64,000 nt of DNA from Panagrolaimus kolymaensis. Taxonomy: Eukaryota > Nematoda > Chromadorea > Rhabditida > Panagrolaimidae. The notes below the pieces were generated by a model, which was not told the origin of the DNA, did no database searches, and worked only from the letters and a program-made list of their open reading frames with translations. Positions 12,028-23,405 of this stretch are shown one piece after another. The stretch lies in contig JAJQJQ010000006.1 in the NCBI GenBank assembly GCA_028622995.1, positions 8,060,001 to 8,124,000 of the forward strand. The letters are read 5' to 3'. The position numbers and the translations under genes are program-made. Positions within the stretch are counted from its first letter, which is position 1, and each line of letters opens with the position of its first letter.

Positions 12028-14355
12028 ATGTTGCTGTTATTTATCTTATTTCTCAATTCTTTGCTTTTCACTTTTGCTGTCGAGCCTCATGTTTCTGAAG
12101 CAAGTGAATGCATGTCGCTGACACATGCTAAAGTACCTGGCTTATCTCCAACTCGTTTCCTTCCAGGTTTAGTTGGAATTGGATGGGATGATCTTACCAA
12201 TGTTGGAACCCTTCCAATTCTTGCAAATAATTATAAAACTTGTCAAACGGTGCCCGATGGAACTTTTATAATTCCTGATAATGTTGTAGCTATTCCAGTT
12301 CAAAAAACAAGTTTGGACAGGCTTGCAAATTATTTCAAAACTTTTCACGATTATAAACAACAAGCAACTTGGAATGTGAATGCTCAAGTTAGTGGCCATT
12401 ATGCTGGATTTGGAGCTTCTGGATCTTTCAGTAAAAAGCATCAAACAACAAAGCATACATTTTTTCAAGAAAAAAGTTCATTGCTTCACACAAAACTCAT
12501 TCATCATGCTTACACGTTTATTAGCGATGCAAGTGGAGGCTTTGATGTTGGATTTATTGGGAGACTAAAAGAAATTTCTCATTCTCTCAATCAAAAACTT
12601 TTCAATAAAGCTAAATATCAAGCTGAAATGATTATTAGAGATTATGGTACTCATGTAATTTTTAAAACCCTCGCTGGAGCTTTAGTTGAACAAGAAACTT
12701 ATATCGATTCAACCACAGATTTTTCAAGTTCAACTTCATTGGATTCAATTCGAGCTCAAGCTTCTGCAAGCTTTTTAAAAATGGCTAAAGCTTCTGTGAG
12801 TGCTGGAAAAATTGTGACTACCACAGAAGAAAATAGTTTAAGTAAAATTACTCATCATTCCGTTATTGAATCCACCGGTGGACCGGATGTTAATCGATTG
12901 GTTGATGGAAATGGTAGTAATGTAAGTCATCCCGCAAAGTTAACTTTGAAATTCCAAAAACTATCTGTTTTCAGTCAAGTGTTTTTCACATAGATAATTT
13001 AGTTGGATTTGAACGCGAAGGAGTTTTCATTCATTCTTTGATACATTTGGGAAATTTCCCAGATTTTCCGATTGATACTATTACGAATCTTCAAGAATTA
13101 ATTCAAAATGTTACTGAAGAATATTATGATCGAAATACCATTCGAGGTTGCATGGAACCAGATGCAAATAATTTCAATTTTAAAGTTAGTTTAATTCTAG
13201 AAAAAATATTTGCGGATTCAACAAAAGTCGCAAGCCTTTTACGATCTTTGAAAAAGGCTGTTTTATTTATAGAATCGCATATTTATAGGCTAATATTGAT
13301 GATGGAAGTTGTATTCCTTCAAAACATAATTACACCTTTAATGGAATTTTCCAAAAATGCACTCCACTTACCGAAGCTGAAGGGTCATGTGAAATTTCAA
13401 TGACTCCAATATCCAGTTGCAATGGTTTCGATCAAATAAATCCCATGACTCAAGCCCTTTCATGTTCAGCTGGATATGAATCTATTCCCATTGTATCAGT
13501 GATTCAACAACTTCCAGATCGAATTGAAACTCGAAGTAAACGGAATTGCCATGGACATTTATTTTGGAAAAAATGTAAAAACGTGGATTATCAAGTAATT
13601 TATAAAGATCGAATTCGATTAGATAGTTTTTGGTGTCAAGAAATTTCTGGTGATAAACCTGAAGCTAATACGGGTGCTATGTTTGGTGGATTATATCAAG
13701 ATGGAAAAGTAAATATTTTTACTGAAAATCCTGGTTGCCCTGGATTTTATCGACCTTATAAACTTGTAAATGATTTAAAAGTTTGTATAAGTTATGATTA
13801 TGAAGCCGATGCAAAATATTCCATTCCATTCACTGGATTTTTCTCATGTCAAAGTTCAGTGAAGAAATGTGAAAATGGTTATTCACAACATTTAGCAACG
13901 ATCGCAGATAATTGCGCAATTTATTATTGCGTTCGTCCAAATGTTTTTACTCGATTTGAACCTCCTCTTCTTCATCGTCCACCTTTCGTTGATCCTAAAC
14001 TAGCACATTCAAATACAACGGAAAGTACAATTCGAGGATTTTTTGATGGTCAACATATCGTGGAAATGTCTATTTTTGATATAACTCATGAATATGCTTC
14101 ATCTTCTAAAAATGCTGCTAAACGAGTAGTAACAAACCCCAGCGATAGTACAATTTTGATTGAACATGAAATTGTTAAAGAAGCAGTCGATAGCTTTATT
14201 GAAGGCACTCATAAACAAGTTGAGCAATTATTTACAAAGGTAAAAAACTTAATTAAAATTTTTAATAAAAGTTTATGCTTTTTTTATAGTATCCGGGAAA
14301 AACATGGATCCAAATTGTTAATGAAATGGAAAATGGAAATGGTACTAAAGTTTGA
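12028..14355 (+). CDS. MPEG1: Perforin-2/MPEG1-like MACPF protein, no membrane anchor
   Basis: This encodes a 706-residue secreted or vesicular pore-forming immune protein of the MPEG1 family, which in other animals assembles rings on engulfed bacteria. Exons: 12028-12921, 12975-13184, 13289-14239 and 14290-14355, all in frame. The start at 12028 opens directly into a signal peptide; an in-frame ATG at 11983 would put 15 polar residues in front of it. The MACPF domain spans about residues 30-330 and carries the family signature Y-G-T-H at 206-209. After it come a Cys-rich linker and the MPEG1-specific P2-like domain (motifs F-G-G-L-Y and F-F-S-C, about 520-600). Vertebrate MPEG1 ends with a transmembrane helix and cytosolic tail. 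Here the last exon adds only 21 polar residues, so the product is predicted to be soluble. Assignment rests on domain order and motifs; a different MACPF subfamily is unlikely. Confidence 0.85.
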
Positions 14356-14716
14356 TTAATTTTAAAAAGTTTGAGATTTTGTTAATATTTTTTAAACTTT
14401 TTATCTCCGTTATTTAATATGTTTGTCGAATCAGCTTTGAAAACTTTAATAAACACACTTTTAAAACCAAGTCAGTAACTTTATAAATTATAAATTTATT
14501 TTAATGCCAATGCAAAAAAAGAGAAAACATAAATATTACACGCCAATAGCTAAGAGAGAAGAGACCGATTATTTTTATTTTTGATTTTGTTGTTGTTCAA
14601 TTTGTCCTTGTTCAGCTTCTTGGGGTTTCATACCAATTTTAATGGATTTCTTTTCTGAATCTTTAATAGCCATCCGTTTGCCATGAATTTCAAGGGCATG
14701 TTTCTTTTGTTTTTAG
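14356..14716. other. Junction between MACPF and NACHT-WD40 genes
   Basis: This 361 bp gap lies between two genes that are each missing the facing part of their protein. It contains the minus-strand coding fragment listed next and ends in the TTTTTAG acceptor (14710-14716) of the first visible NACHT exon. No P-loop-encoding sequence is present on either strand. Confidence 0.6.
14575..14712 (-). pseudogene. C-terminal-looking coding fragment
   Basis: The minus strand is open for 45 codons after a TAA at 14715-14713 and closes with TAA at 14577-14575. It is Lys/Glu/Gln-rich with a first Met at 14673 (M-A-I-K-D-S-E-K-K) and a Gln-rich end. Codon use looks coding, but no splice acceptor joins it to anything upstream, where the opposite strand is an exon of another gene. 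It is read as the broken end of an unrelated gene. A 32-residue micropeptide starting at 14673 is the alternative. Confidence 0.3.
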
Positions 14717-17700
14717 ATTGCTCATAATTATAACCCTATTTTAAAAACTCAATGTCCCACAGAAGTTTCAAAATTATTTTTACATTATAAAAAAATGATG
14801 AGCCTTGCAACGAAGGAGAAACCTTTGGTTAGTCTAAATCTTTTTTTATCCAAAAACTATTTTATGGCTATTTTAGATAATGGTTCTCGATTCATTGGAT
14901 CAATTATCAAAAATTGATTCAGCTGAAGAATTGCTTTGGTTTCCACCCCAACTTCCATCATATGTTAAAGTGATAGTTTCATTTAGTTCAAATACAACAA
15001 TCGAAGGAAATATGAATAAATTAGTTGAACAAAAAGTTCAATATGTTTTAGTTCCATCTCTTGGTGATGATCTTGGTATAGAAGTTATTCAACGATGGCT
15101 AAAATGCATTGGACGAACATTAACAAATCGACAATATGAAATAGTTAAAAAAGCTTTAAATCATTGCACTTTACCACTTTTTGTTAAACTTGTTTATGCT
15201 ACAGTTGCTCGTTGGAAAAGTTATTCAAAGCCTCAAGATACAATATTATTTAAATCGGTTCAACAATCAGTTCATGCCCTTTTTGATCGAGTTGAATCTC
15301 ATCATGGTAAATTATTAGTTTCTCATGCCCTTTCTTATATCACTGCTGCAAGAGCGGGGTTATCTGATTCGGAATTAGAAGATTTAATTTCATTGGATGA
15401 TAAAGTTCTTGATGATATTTATCAATATCATTTACCTCCAGTTCGTCGAATTCCTCCATTACTTTGGAGTCGAATTCGAGCTGATCTTCCTGGATATTTG
15501 AGTGAACGAGCTGCGGATGGAGTTATCGTACTTAATTGGTATCATGAACAATTTCGAACTTCTGCAGAAGAAAGATACTTTAAAAATTTAAATCACTTAC
15601 AAAATACTCATTCAGCGATTGCTGATTATTTTCTTGGAATTTGGGGCGGTGTTGCGTAAGCTTTTTAGAATCCTTTTTTATAGTCACAAATAACTTCAAA
15701 ATTAAATTTTTAGAAAACCTTATCAATATACAGATCTCCAAAAGCAAAGATTTGGTGTAATAGAGAATGAAGGACTTGCTGATCGAAAAGTTCCCAAACA
15801 AACTAATATCTTTTGGGGTAAAGATAATCAGGTAAAAAAAGAAGGTAAAAAATGATATAAGAATAAAAAAAAGTTTTTAGATGAGATTCAATTGTCGAAA
15901 ATTAAATGAACTTCCATTTCATTTGTTGCGAGCTCGGAGAATTGATGAGCTATTTAAAATTTGTTTATTTAATTTTGAATTTCTTCAAGCTAAAGTATGT
16001 TTTTTTGTATGGTGAAAACAGATGATATGGAATTTCTCAAAATATTTTTTTCCTCATAAAAACACACATTTTTATTTTTAGCTTTGTTCATTTCCATTGC
16101 AAGCAATAATCGCAGATTATGACGAAGCTTTGGGGCGAATCGACGATCCAGATTCGGTTCGTCAATTGAGACTTGTTATGGATGGTTTAAGATTATCTGC
16201 AAGTTTACTCAGGTTTTCCTTTATTTTAGTTAATCATAAAAATCGTAATTTGTTGATTTTAGTCGTTATCCATTTATGCTTGCCTTTGAACTTATTGGTC
16301 GTTTACTTCCTTTAGTTTCCGATAACCCGCATTTGAAAGAACTTCTCAAAGGTTGCGATTTGGAAGCCGCCCAATTTAATTGCTTTTTACCCGTTCATCA
16401 TTGCTTTCATTCACCTGGTGGTCCATTACGTTTTTCGCTTGAAGTGAGTTGCCATGATTTATGCACTTTAACGAAGTTGGATTTTTAGGAGCATCCATTT
16501 GCGGTATTTGGAATGGAATTAAGTTCAGATAAAAAAACATTAGCTTCCACTTCGAATCAATTAATTGTTTGGGATATTCGAACAGGAGATCGTACACGAG
16601 CTATAAATCCAAATGTTGAAGGGATATTTCTTGGAATGGCTGTAAGTAGCGATGATAAATATGCGGTTGCTTATTCAAATAATAATCAAGTGAGTATTTT
16701 TGTTTGCAAGATAGCCATTATTAAAACTTATTTTGTCTAATTGAAAAATTAAAATTAAATAACTTTAGATTGTAGTAATGTCCATGATTTCTGGAGAGCA
16801 TCGATCCATTGAACCCGATGGAATGGAAAATCAAATGGAAATTGGTAAAATTGTTTTTACACCCGATCAACAAATTTTAGTTTGGTCCAATTCTCAATTT
16901 TATCTTTATGATGTGGAAGGAAAACTTCTTCATCGGGAAAGAATTGGAGCAGATCAAGAGCAAAATGTAAGCCATTATTAGTCCATCCTTAAATACAAAA
17001 ATGAAAAAATATTTTTTTAGAAATTAATTGAAGCCTTTTTCAAAACTAAAAAATCCATTCGAACTTTAACTTGGACGGGTGAAAGAGATGATTGGATGGT
17101 AAAACTCTCCGGGCGAGAAGATGGACAAACTTTTGAATCAATGATTTTTTGTGCTTCATTAGCTTTTTGGGATGAATCATACACAAGTGGAATATGTTGT
17201 ATTCAACAAAATATTTTAAAAGAATCAAATTTTGGTTTGCATTTTTTATATTTGAGAGGCCTAAAACTTTCCAACAAAAACTTTAGATGCCCATGATATT
17301 GAAGGTTCATATGCCATAGTTGACTTTGAATATGATTCAAATCGAAAAGCTTTTAAAGTTATAAACACGATAGCCGAAAACATTGATGAAAAAGTTAATG
17401 CATTATTTATTTGGCATCGTAAACAACGAGTAAATGGAATTGAAATGTGTTGGATTATTGCTGTTACCGTTGATGTAAATAACCATGTTCTTATTTTAAG
17501 TGACTTTAATGATTCGAAAATTGCAGGGCTTTTTATTGTGTCAAAATTTTGGAGTATATTATAAAAAAATTAATTTATCTTTACCAGTGGAAGTTCGAAA
17601 TATTCCTATTCGTCCAATGCATACTACTTCTACTTTAGCTATGTGTTGTAATGACACCATATTTGTTGCGGGAGTACGAAAAAATTTATATATTTTTAAT

Positions 17701-19508
17701 GTTGGTTCCACACAGGTTTGAAAAATTCGTAAATAGATTCCCTGAAAAAGTTAAAAAGTTTTAGTTGGTTCGAGTGGTGGATGCCCATTTTGGAAGAATA
17801 CTGAATTTGCGAAGCGTTTCCATGGGCGGACAAAATTTATTAATTTCATCAAGCATTGATCGATCGGTTAAGGTAAGCAAGTTTAATGTGGAGCCAACAA
17901 GAAGAAACCCAAGTTGAATTATCATCGGAGCCAATTATGCTGAAAATCTAGAACAGCGTAAATCTCTTCTGAGATTATAAACTCACAAAAATTTTTAATC
18001 CTAAAAATGTTTCATTCAGATATGGAATATGGAAAATATCTTTGAAAAATCTTTCGCAGTTGTAAACATGGATCAACCAATCGAAAAAATTTTATTAGCA
18101 AAAGACCGGCCAGCTCTTGCAGTTACGCAAACAAGAAAATATATTGGAGTTTGGGATATACGGTAGAGACTTACTTTTCCCCCCATTAATAATTTCTCCA
18201 TTTTAGCTCCCATCGATTTATTACAACACTAGTAACAAACATTTATGGTTCAGTAATTACTGATTGTCTCATATCATCTAATGGTCGAACAGTAGTTTGT
18301 ATTGAATCTGATACTTTGTTACTTTGGGATTTAAAAACTCAATCTGTTCGCCTTCGACAACCTGCCCTCGCAGTACATCAAATAACATGGTGTTGTAATG
18401 AAACCATGATAGGAGTAGTTATACGACATTTGGATACACCAGAACAAAAGCTAGCAAGATTTACTGTATATTGTGTGGAAGATTTTTCCATTCATTACAC
18501 CCATGAATTTAGTTGTCGAATGTTTCGAGATGTTGCAGTTTTAAAGGATACAGAAAATGTTGTGGTTGTTGTCTTATTTAAAGGAAGAGATAGCTTAAAT
18601 TTAATTAATATTCCCGAAAAAATCATCAAACATAAATGGAGGTTAGTTAGTTTTGAATACTAAAAATATGGCGCTACCTGTAATTTAAAATTTAAGGCCA
18701 AGATTAGTAAAAAATCAGAAAAAAGATGTGATTGTTCATCGTTTAATTCCAATGCCACATAATGCTAATCAACTCGTAGTTATGGATGGTGAAAATCGAG
18801 GATCAATTTGGGATGTTCGTCATGTAAAATTACTTCGAAGTTTACCAACTTTTGGTGGAATTATAACTGAAGATGGAAAATTGGGTTTACATGCGCCTAA
18901 TAAAGGTGGCTTACATGTAAGCATTAATTTTTATTTATATACTTATAAAAACAATATCCACAAATATTTCAGATAATTGATATGAAGACAGGAGCCATTG
19001 TTCGAACTCTTATTGGATATGTAGCGGAAGGAGTTAATGATGTAAGAGCTGAATTCACTCCAACTGGCAAACATGTCTTGTATTATCACAACGGACATCA
19101 AACACTTCGAGCTTTTCGAGTTTCTGATGGAAAATTAATTGGCACTTTTCGACCTCATGCACAAATAACTACTTGGACATGTGATAATAAAGGAGAAAAA
19201 GTTGTTATTGGTAAAATTTAAAAAACGTTAGAAAAAATTTAAAGTCATTAATTTTAGGAGGTCAAGATGGTTCACTTTTAACGGCAATGTTATTTGATTC
19301 ATCCACCAATTCTGAAGCTTTACATTCTCTTGGTTGTCTTCCAAGCCGTCGATATCTTGCAGAACATTTAAAAATACCAGCGGAAGAATTAGTTGAGGAA
19401 GAAAATCTTGATATTCGTAATTTAGCTCTAATCACAAAAGCCGCAGCAAAATTCAAACAATCCATAGGGAAAAAATCAAAAAATTCAGTTGTTTGTTCTA
19501 TTATGTGA
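14717..19508 (+). CDS. NWD1: NACHT-WD40 protein of NWD1 type, N-terminus absent, CaaX C-terminus
   Basis: Seventeen exons run from 14717 to 19508 (the first six are 14717-14827, 14877-15655, 15714-15831, 15881-15994, 16082-16212 and 16263-16443; the last is 19258-19508) and join in frame to 1272 residues. The second exon opens with the NACHT Walker B region (V-L-D-S-L-D-Q-L), followed by the helical NACHT-associated and winged-helix part to about 16440. The rest is a long WD40 propeller array (W-D-I-R, W-D-V-R, W-N-M-E blades). NWD1-family STAND ATPases act as signal-triggered scaffolds. The roughly 300 residues that should precede, including the P-loop, are not in the 361 bp before the first exon. 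The gene is either 5'-truncated or its start lies behind the MACPF gene. The protein ends V-V-C-S-I-M-stop after a Lys-rich stretch, a canonical farnesylation CaaX box. Confidence 0.8.
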
Positions 19509-19805
19509 ATGAATAAAAGAGTTATAATATTATTTATTTATAAATATTTCTAATCAATAAAAATATTACAATTGATTGATTACATAAAAAAGGAGCCAAA
19601 TAAAAAAAAGTGATTGCATGCAACAGAAAAAATAACGTCAAACAAACGTTTTCAAAGTTAATCATGTCTTGCAACGCATAATCTTCTGTAATACAGTATG
19701 CCAAAATTTGCCTATTCAACTAAAACATCAGAAGAAAAAAAAGCTAAAAAATTTTCTTCATACTTGCGTTGCTTTTTGTTTTCAATTTTCAACGTTGTTC
19801 TCATC

Positions 19806-21354
19806 ATGGCTGATGAAGATATGAATCTTTCTAATGGAACTCCATTAAATCTCTCCAATGCATCATCATCAACAAATTCAATAGAAGATAAACCGCCTCA
19901 AAATAATGAAGATGCTTCTGATTGGAAACTTGATGATAAAGTTATGGTCAGATGGGGTGATGGCATCAGCTACGAAGCAAAAATTATTAAAGTTTTCAAT
20001 GATAAAAAGGGTCAACTTTTTTATTGTGTTTCATACCGGGTAATTTTTTTTATATAAAAAGTGCTTTAATAAGGAAATGTTTGTTTTAGAATTGGGGTAA
20101 ATCATATGATGAAATTTATTCTCATGAAGAAGCTCTCGAAAAATTTGAAGATTATTCTCCTGAGTATGCCAAAGAATGCGACGTATGTTTTTTCTTTTTT
20201 TAAACTTAAAATCTGACTTATTTTTGTTATTTTTTTAGCAAGAATACAAAAGGCGCTTAAAGCAAGAAAGTGGTGGAAAGAAACGTAGAGCATCTAAGAC
20301 TCCAATTTCTGGAGGTATGTTTTTATTATTATTCATTATTCGTATTATTCTTTATTTGTGACGTTTTAGTTACACCACCAACATCAAAACGTCTTGCCAT
20401 GGCAACACCTCGTGGAGGCTCTCTTGCTTCGTCTGAGTCAATTCAGACACCTCAAAGATCTCCTGTTCGTAAACAAGCTCTTCGTGATGTCAAAACTCCT
20501 TCAAGTGATGACTCCATTGGTATGCTTAAACTTCCACCAAGAAATGCTGGACCAAATCGAAAAGCTCTTCCATTGCGTGCGTCAATTCTGACACCTCAAA
20601 GTACTCCTGCTCGTGAACTTCATGATGTCAAAACTCCTACAAATATTCACCGGTTTAGCCAGTTAAAGCTTCCAGATCATGTATCTTCAACTCGTGAATC
20701 TCCATCTCGTGAATCCACACCATCTTACAGTGAACACGAATTACCTGGAGTTAAGAAAATTTTTGTTCCTAATCGCTTGCGTGATTTAGCTCTGAAAAAA
20801 TGTGTATTTCCTCCAAAGCTTCCAATTTCTGATCTTACAAAAGCGGTAAATTTTAAAGCTCTCTTTAAATATCTTAATGTCTTACTTTTTTTTAGTATAT
20901 TGAAGAAACGAAAAGTGGCCGCCGACCAACATCATCCTTGGGAGAATATGCTGGAAGAATTGAATCCGTCATTGATTGTATGGTAAATGACTGCAAGACA
21001 ACTGTTCAATTTTATTTACTCGAAGAAGAATTGTCTGATTACTTTGAACTTGTTAACAAGGTCCGTGCTGATCGCGATCCTTTGAATATGGATGATTATG
21101 TTAAAAATGGTCCACAATCAAAAGATTTTCCAGATTCTCAAGGAAGCTTCAGACAAACCTTCATTAAGAAAAAGATTCCTGAGAAGGATCAACCTGATGA
21201 AAGTGCTTTGGATTTGGTTTATCTCCTGCGCTATGTTATCACTTACCGCAATCTCGTTGATCCAAGCAGTCCATCATATCAAGGATTCGAGCCTATCTTC
21301 ACTGATCTCTTGGATTTCGTCGATGCTACTTTGCCTGATGAAGTTTATGGTTAA
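19806..21354 (+). CDS. mrg-1: MRG15/MRG-1 chromodomain protein
   Basis: This encodes a 445-residue chromatin reader that binds methylated H3K36 and joins acetyltransferase and deacetylase complexes. In worms the family protects germline identity. Exons: 19806-20039, 20090-20182, 20239-20314, 20370-20845 and 20896-21354. An N-terminal chromo-barrel (about residues 40-105, motifs D-W-K-L-D-D-K-V and N-W-G-K-S-Y-D-E) is followed by a basic Ser/Thr-Pro-rich linker and the C-terminal MRG domain (about 250-445, with a Y-L-L-R-Y and P-D-E-V-Y-G end). The linker contains two diverged copies of a T-P-Q..P-A-R/P-V-R..D-V-K-T-P..L-K-L-P unit. Translation could also begin at an upstream in-frame ATG (19698); the later ATG is preferred because it starts the acidic M-A-D-E-D sequence usual for the family. 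Confidence 0.9.
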
Positions 21355-21381
21355 TTAAATATTCATGTTTTTTTTAAAACT

Positions 21382-23395
21382 TTATTGTTTTTGTGTCTTT
21401 GACAACTTGTTTGGTAAATATATTTTAAATTTTGCGAATTGATCATCATTCATGAGAACATCAACAATAAGGTGGCGACCATCTTCGGATGACGTTGGTG
21501 GATTTTGAGGCGAGATAAAATGATTTTTGTAAAGATACGGTATCGAAGGTGAATCATTTCGAAGATTAAGACGACGAAGGCGAGCACCACTTTTTTGTTG
21601 AACTTTCTAGAAAAAAATGTGAGGTTATTAACAAAAAAGTTGAAATGATTCGGGTGTTAGCTAGCTAACCTTATCCAATTCTTCAATGAGTTTATTTACA
21701 CCTTCACCAGTTTCACATGAGATTAATTGCATTTCATTATCTCCCAACTTTTCTTTAAGTTCTTCGGGATCATTTTCCATTCGATCAATTTTATTTCCCT
21801 GAAAAGTTATATGATTATAATTAATTTGATAACATATTTTTTATTTATTAATTACCACTGAAACCATTGAATCAATAAGTCCTTGACGAACACCAAGCTC
21901 TTGAAGAGTTTCAGAAACATTATCTCGTTGAGTTGCAACATTTGGATGTGAAAGATCTTGAATATGAATGAGTAAATCCTATAATAATTTTATTGATTAA
22001 AAAGTTAGATTTATGAATGTGGTGAATACTTACAGCATTAACAACATGCTTTAAAGTAGCTTGAAAAGATGCAAAAAGTTGAACAGGAAGATTTGAAATA
22101 AAACCAATAGTATCTGCAAAAACTACATGACAACCTGATGGAAGAAGAGCAGCATGAACGGTAGTATCCAATGTTGCAAAAAGACGATCTTCACCAAAGA
22201 TATGTTTTGCTCCGGTTAGTCTAAAATTGAGTGTATTTATCAGCCAAAATAGAGATAAAGAGATAATGCCATTGTGATGAGAAACATACATACTTTTTAA
22301 CCAATGTTGTCTTTCCAGCATTTGTGTATCCGATAACAGCTATAACCGTTGTTGCATGAGGCCCTTTTTCGATTCGACTTTCAAGTTCTTTTTGTTTTGA
22401 TTCCATTATAACTTTCAATTTCTTTCTTATCGTATGTTCTCTCAATCGTAATATTTCATATTTATCTGCTTTACCATGTGACAAAGAATTAATTGCTTGA
22501 TTAATATGAAGTGAATCGGCTGGAGTTTCTGAATCAGCATCAAGAAACTTTAAACGATGGCTAAAAGAAAGTGTGAATATTATTATTTTTTGTAAAGAAA
22601 ACACTCTCACCGAATGTATGGAATTTCAGCTAAAGAAATTTGAAGATTTGCTTCTTTTGTTTTAGCATAAAGTTTAAAGATTAACAAAACAATATTGTAT
22701 CGATCATAAACAGGTACACCAAAAACCGATGTTAATTCAGACTAAAAAGATCAAAATTTGTGAAGTCAAAAATGCAGCGTTAAAGTTACTTGTTGAAGAG
22801 GTGATAACACATCCACGTTAACCATAATTGCAGTAACACTATTCTTTAATTTATGTTCTATCAAAGCTTCAAGTCTTCCTCTTCCCCATATTAATCGTTT
22901 GTTTGTATTATAATCTGTTCCAACAATTGCTGATCTAAAAAAGTACTATAATAAAATTAGTTAATAAACAAAACAAAAAATTACATACGTAACAACATTA
23001 AATCCAGGTAAAGTTCGAACAAGAGTTACAGCTTCTTCCAATTGTAATTCAGTTGTAGTATTGGCTGGAGCTGATTTAGAACCCCAACGAATTTTAGGAT
23101 GAATAACGAAAACATTTTGTCCATGAAATCCAGTTGATTTTGCCGTTGATGTTGCAGTTGATGAACCAATAAATGATGAACCCATAGGAAGTTTTAACGA
23201 AACACCAGCTTGTTTTACTATTTTTTCATATTCTTCTTCTCCACCATCTTTGTCTTCGATAAAGGAATTATTATTGTTTTCGTCGTTGAAATGAATTGAA
23301 GAGCGAGAAAAATTTCGTAATGAGATGATTTTGGATGGTGAAAAGAAAATTGATTTAGGCAATTTTTGTAATAACAAAAAACGATTCGATATCAT
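21382..23395 (-). CDS. GTPBP6: HflX-family GTPase GTPBP6, mitochondrial
   Basis: This 537-residue GTPase dissociates or assembles ribosomal subunits; the animal member acts on the mitochondrial ribosome. Exons: 23395-22989, 22934-22790, 22741-22611, 22560-22294, 22220-22034, 21978-21856, 21798-21670 and 21606-21382. The first 35 residues are basic, hydrophobic and free of acidic residues, as in a mitochondrial presequence. The HflX N-terminal domain follows (W-G-R-G-R-L motif near residue 150). The G domain shows G1 G-Y-T-N-A-G-K-T-T, G3 D-T-I-G-F, G4 N-K-I-D and a G5-like S-C-E-T-G. The start codon directly follows a TTTTCCAG acceptor. The gene is tail-to-tail with mrg-1, only 27 bp between stop codons. 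Confidence 0.9.
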
Positions 23396-23405
23396 CTGGA
23401 AAATA
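23396..23405 (-). promoter_or_regulatory. Spliced-leader acceptor abutting the GTPBP6 ATG
   Basis: On the minus strand ATTTTCCAG runs directly into the ATG, with no nucleotides between the AG and the start codon. This is the layout of a nematode trans-splice acceptor and supports the chosen start. Confidence 0.5.

Noticed and set aside
14290..14827. Fusion of the MACPF gene to the NACHT-WD40 gene through a donor near the MACPF stop
   Set aside because: The only donor-like GT near the end (GTACTA) leaves a phase that does not match the next exon.
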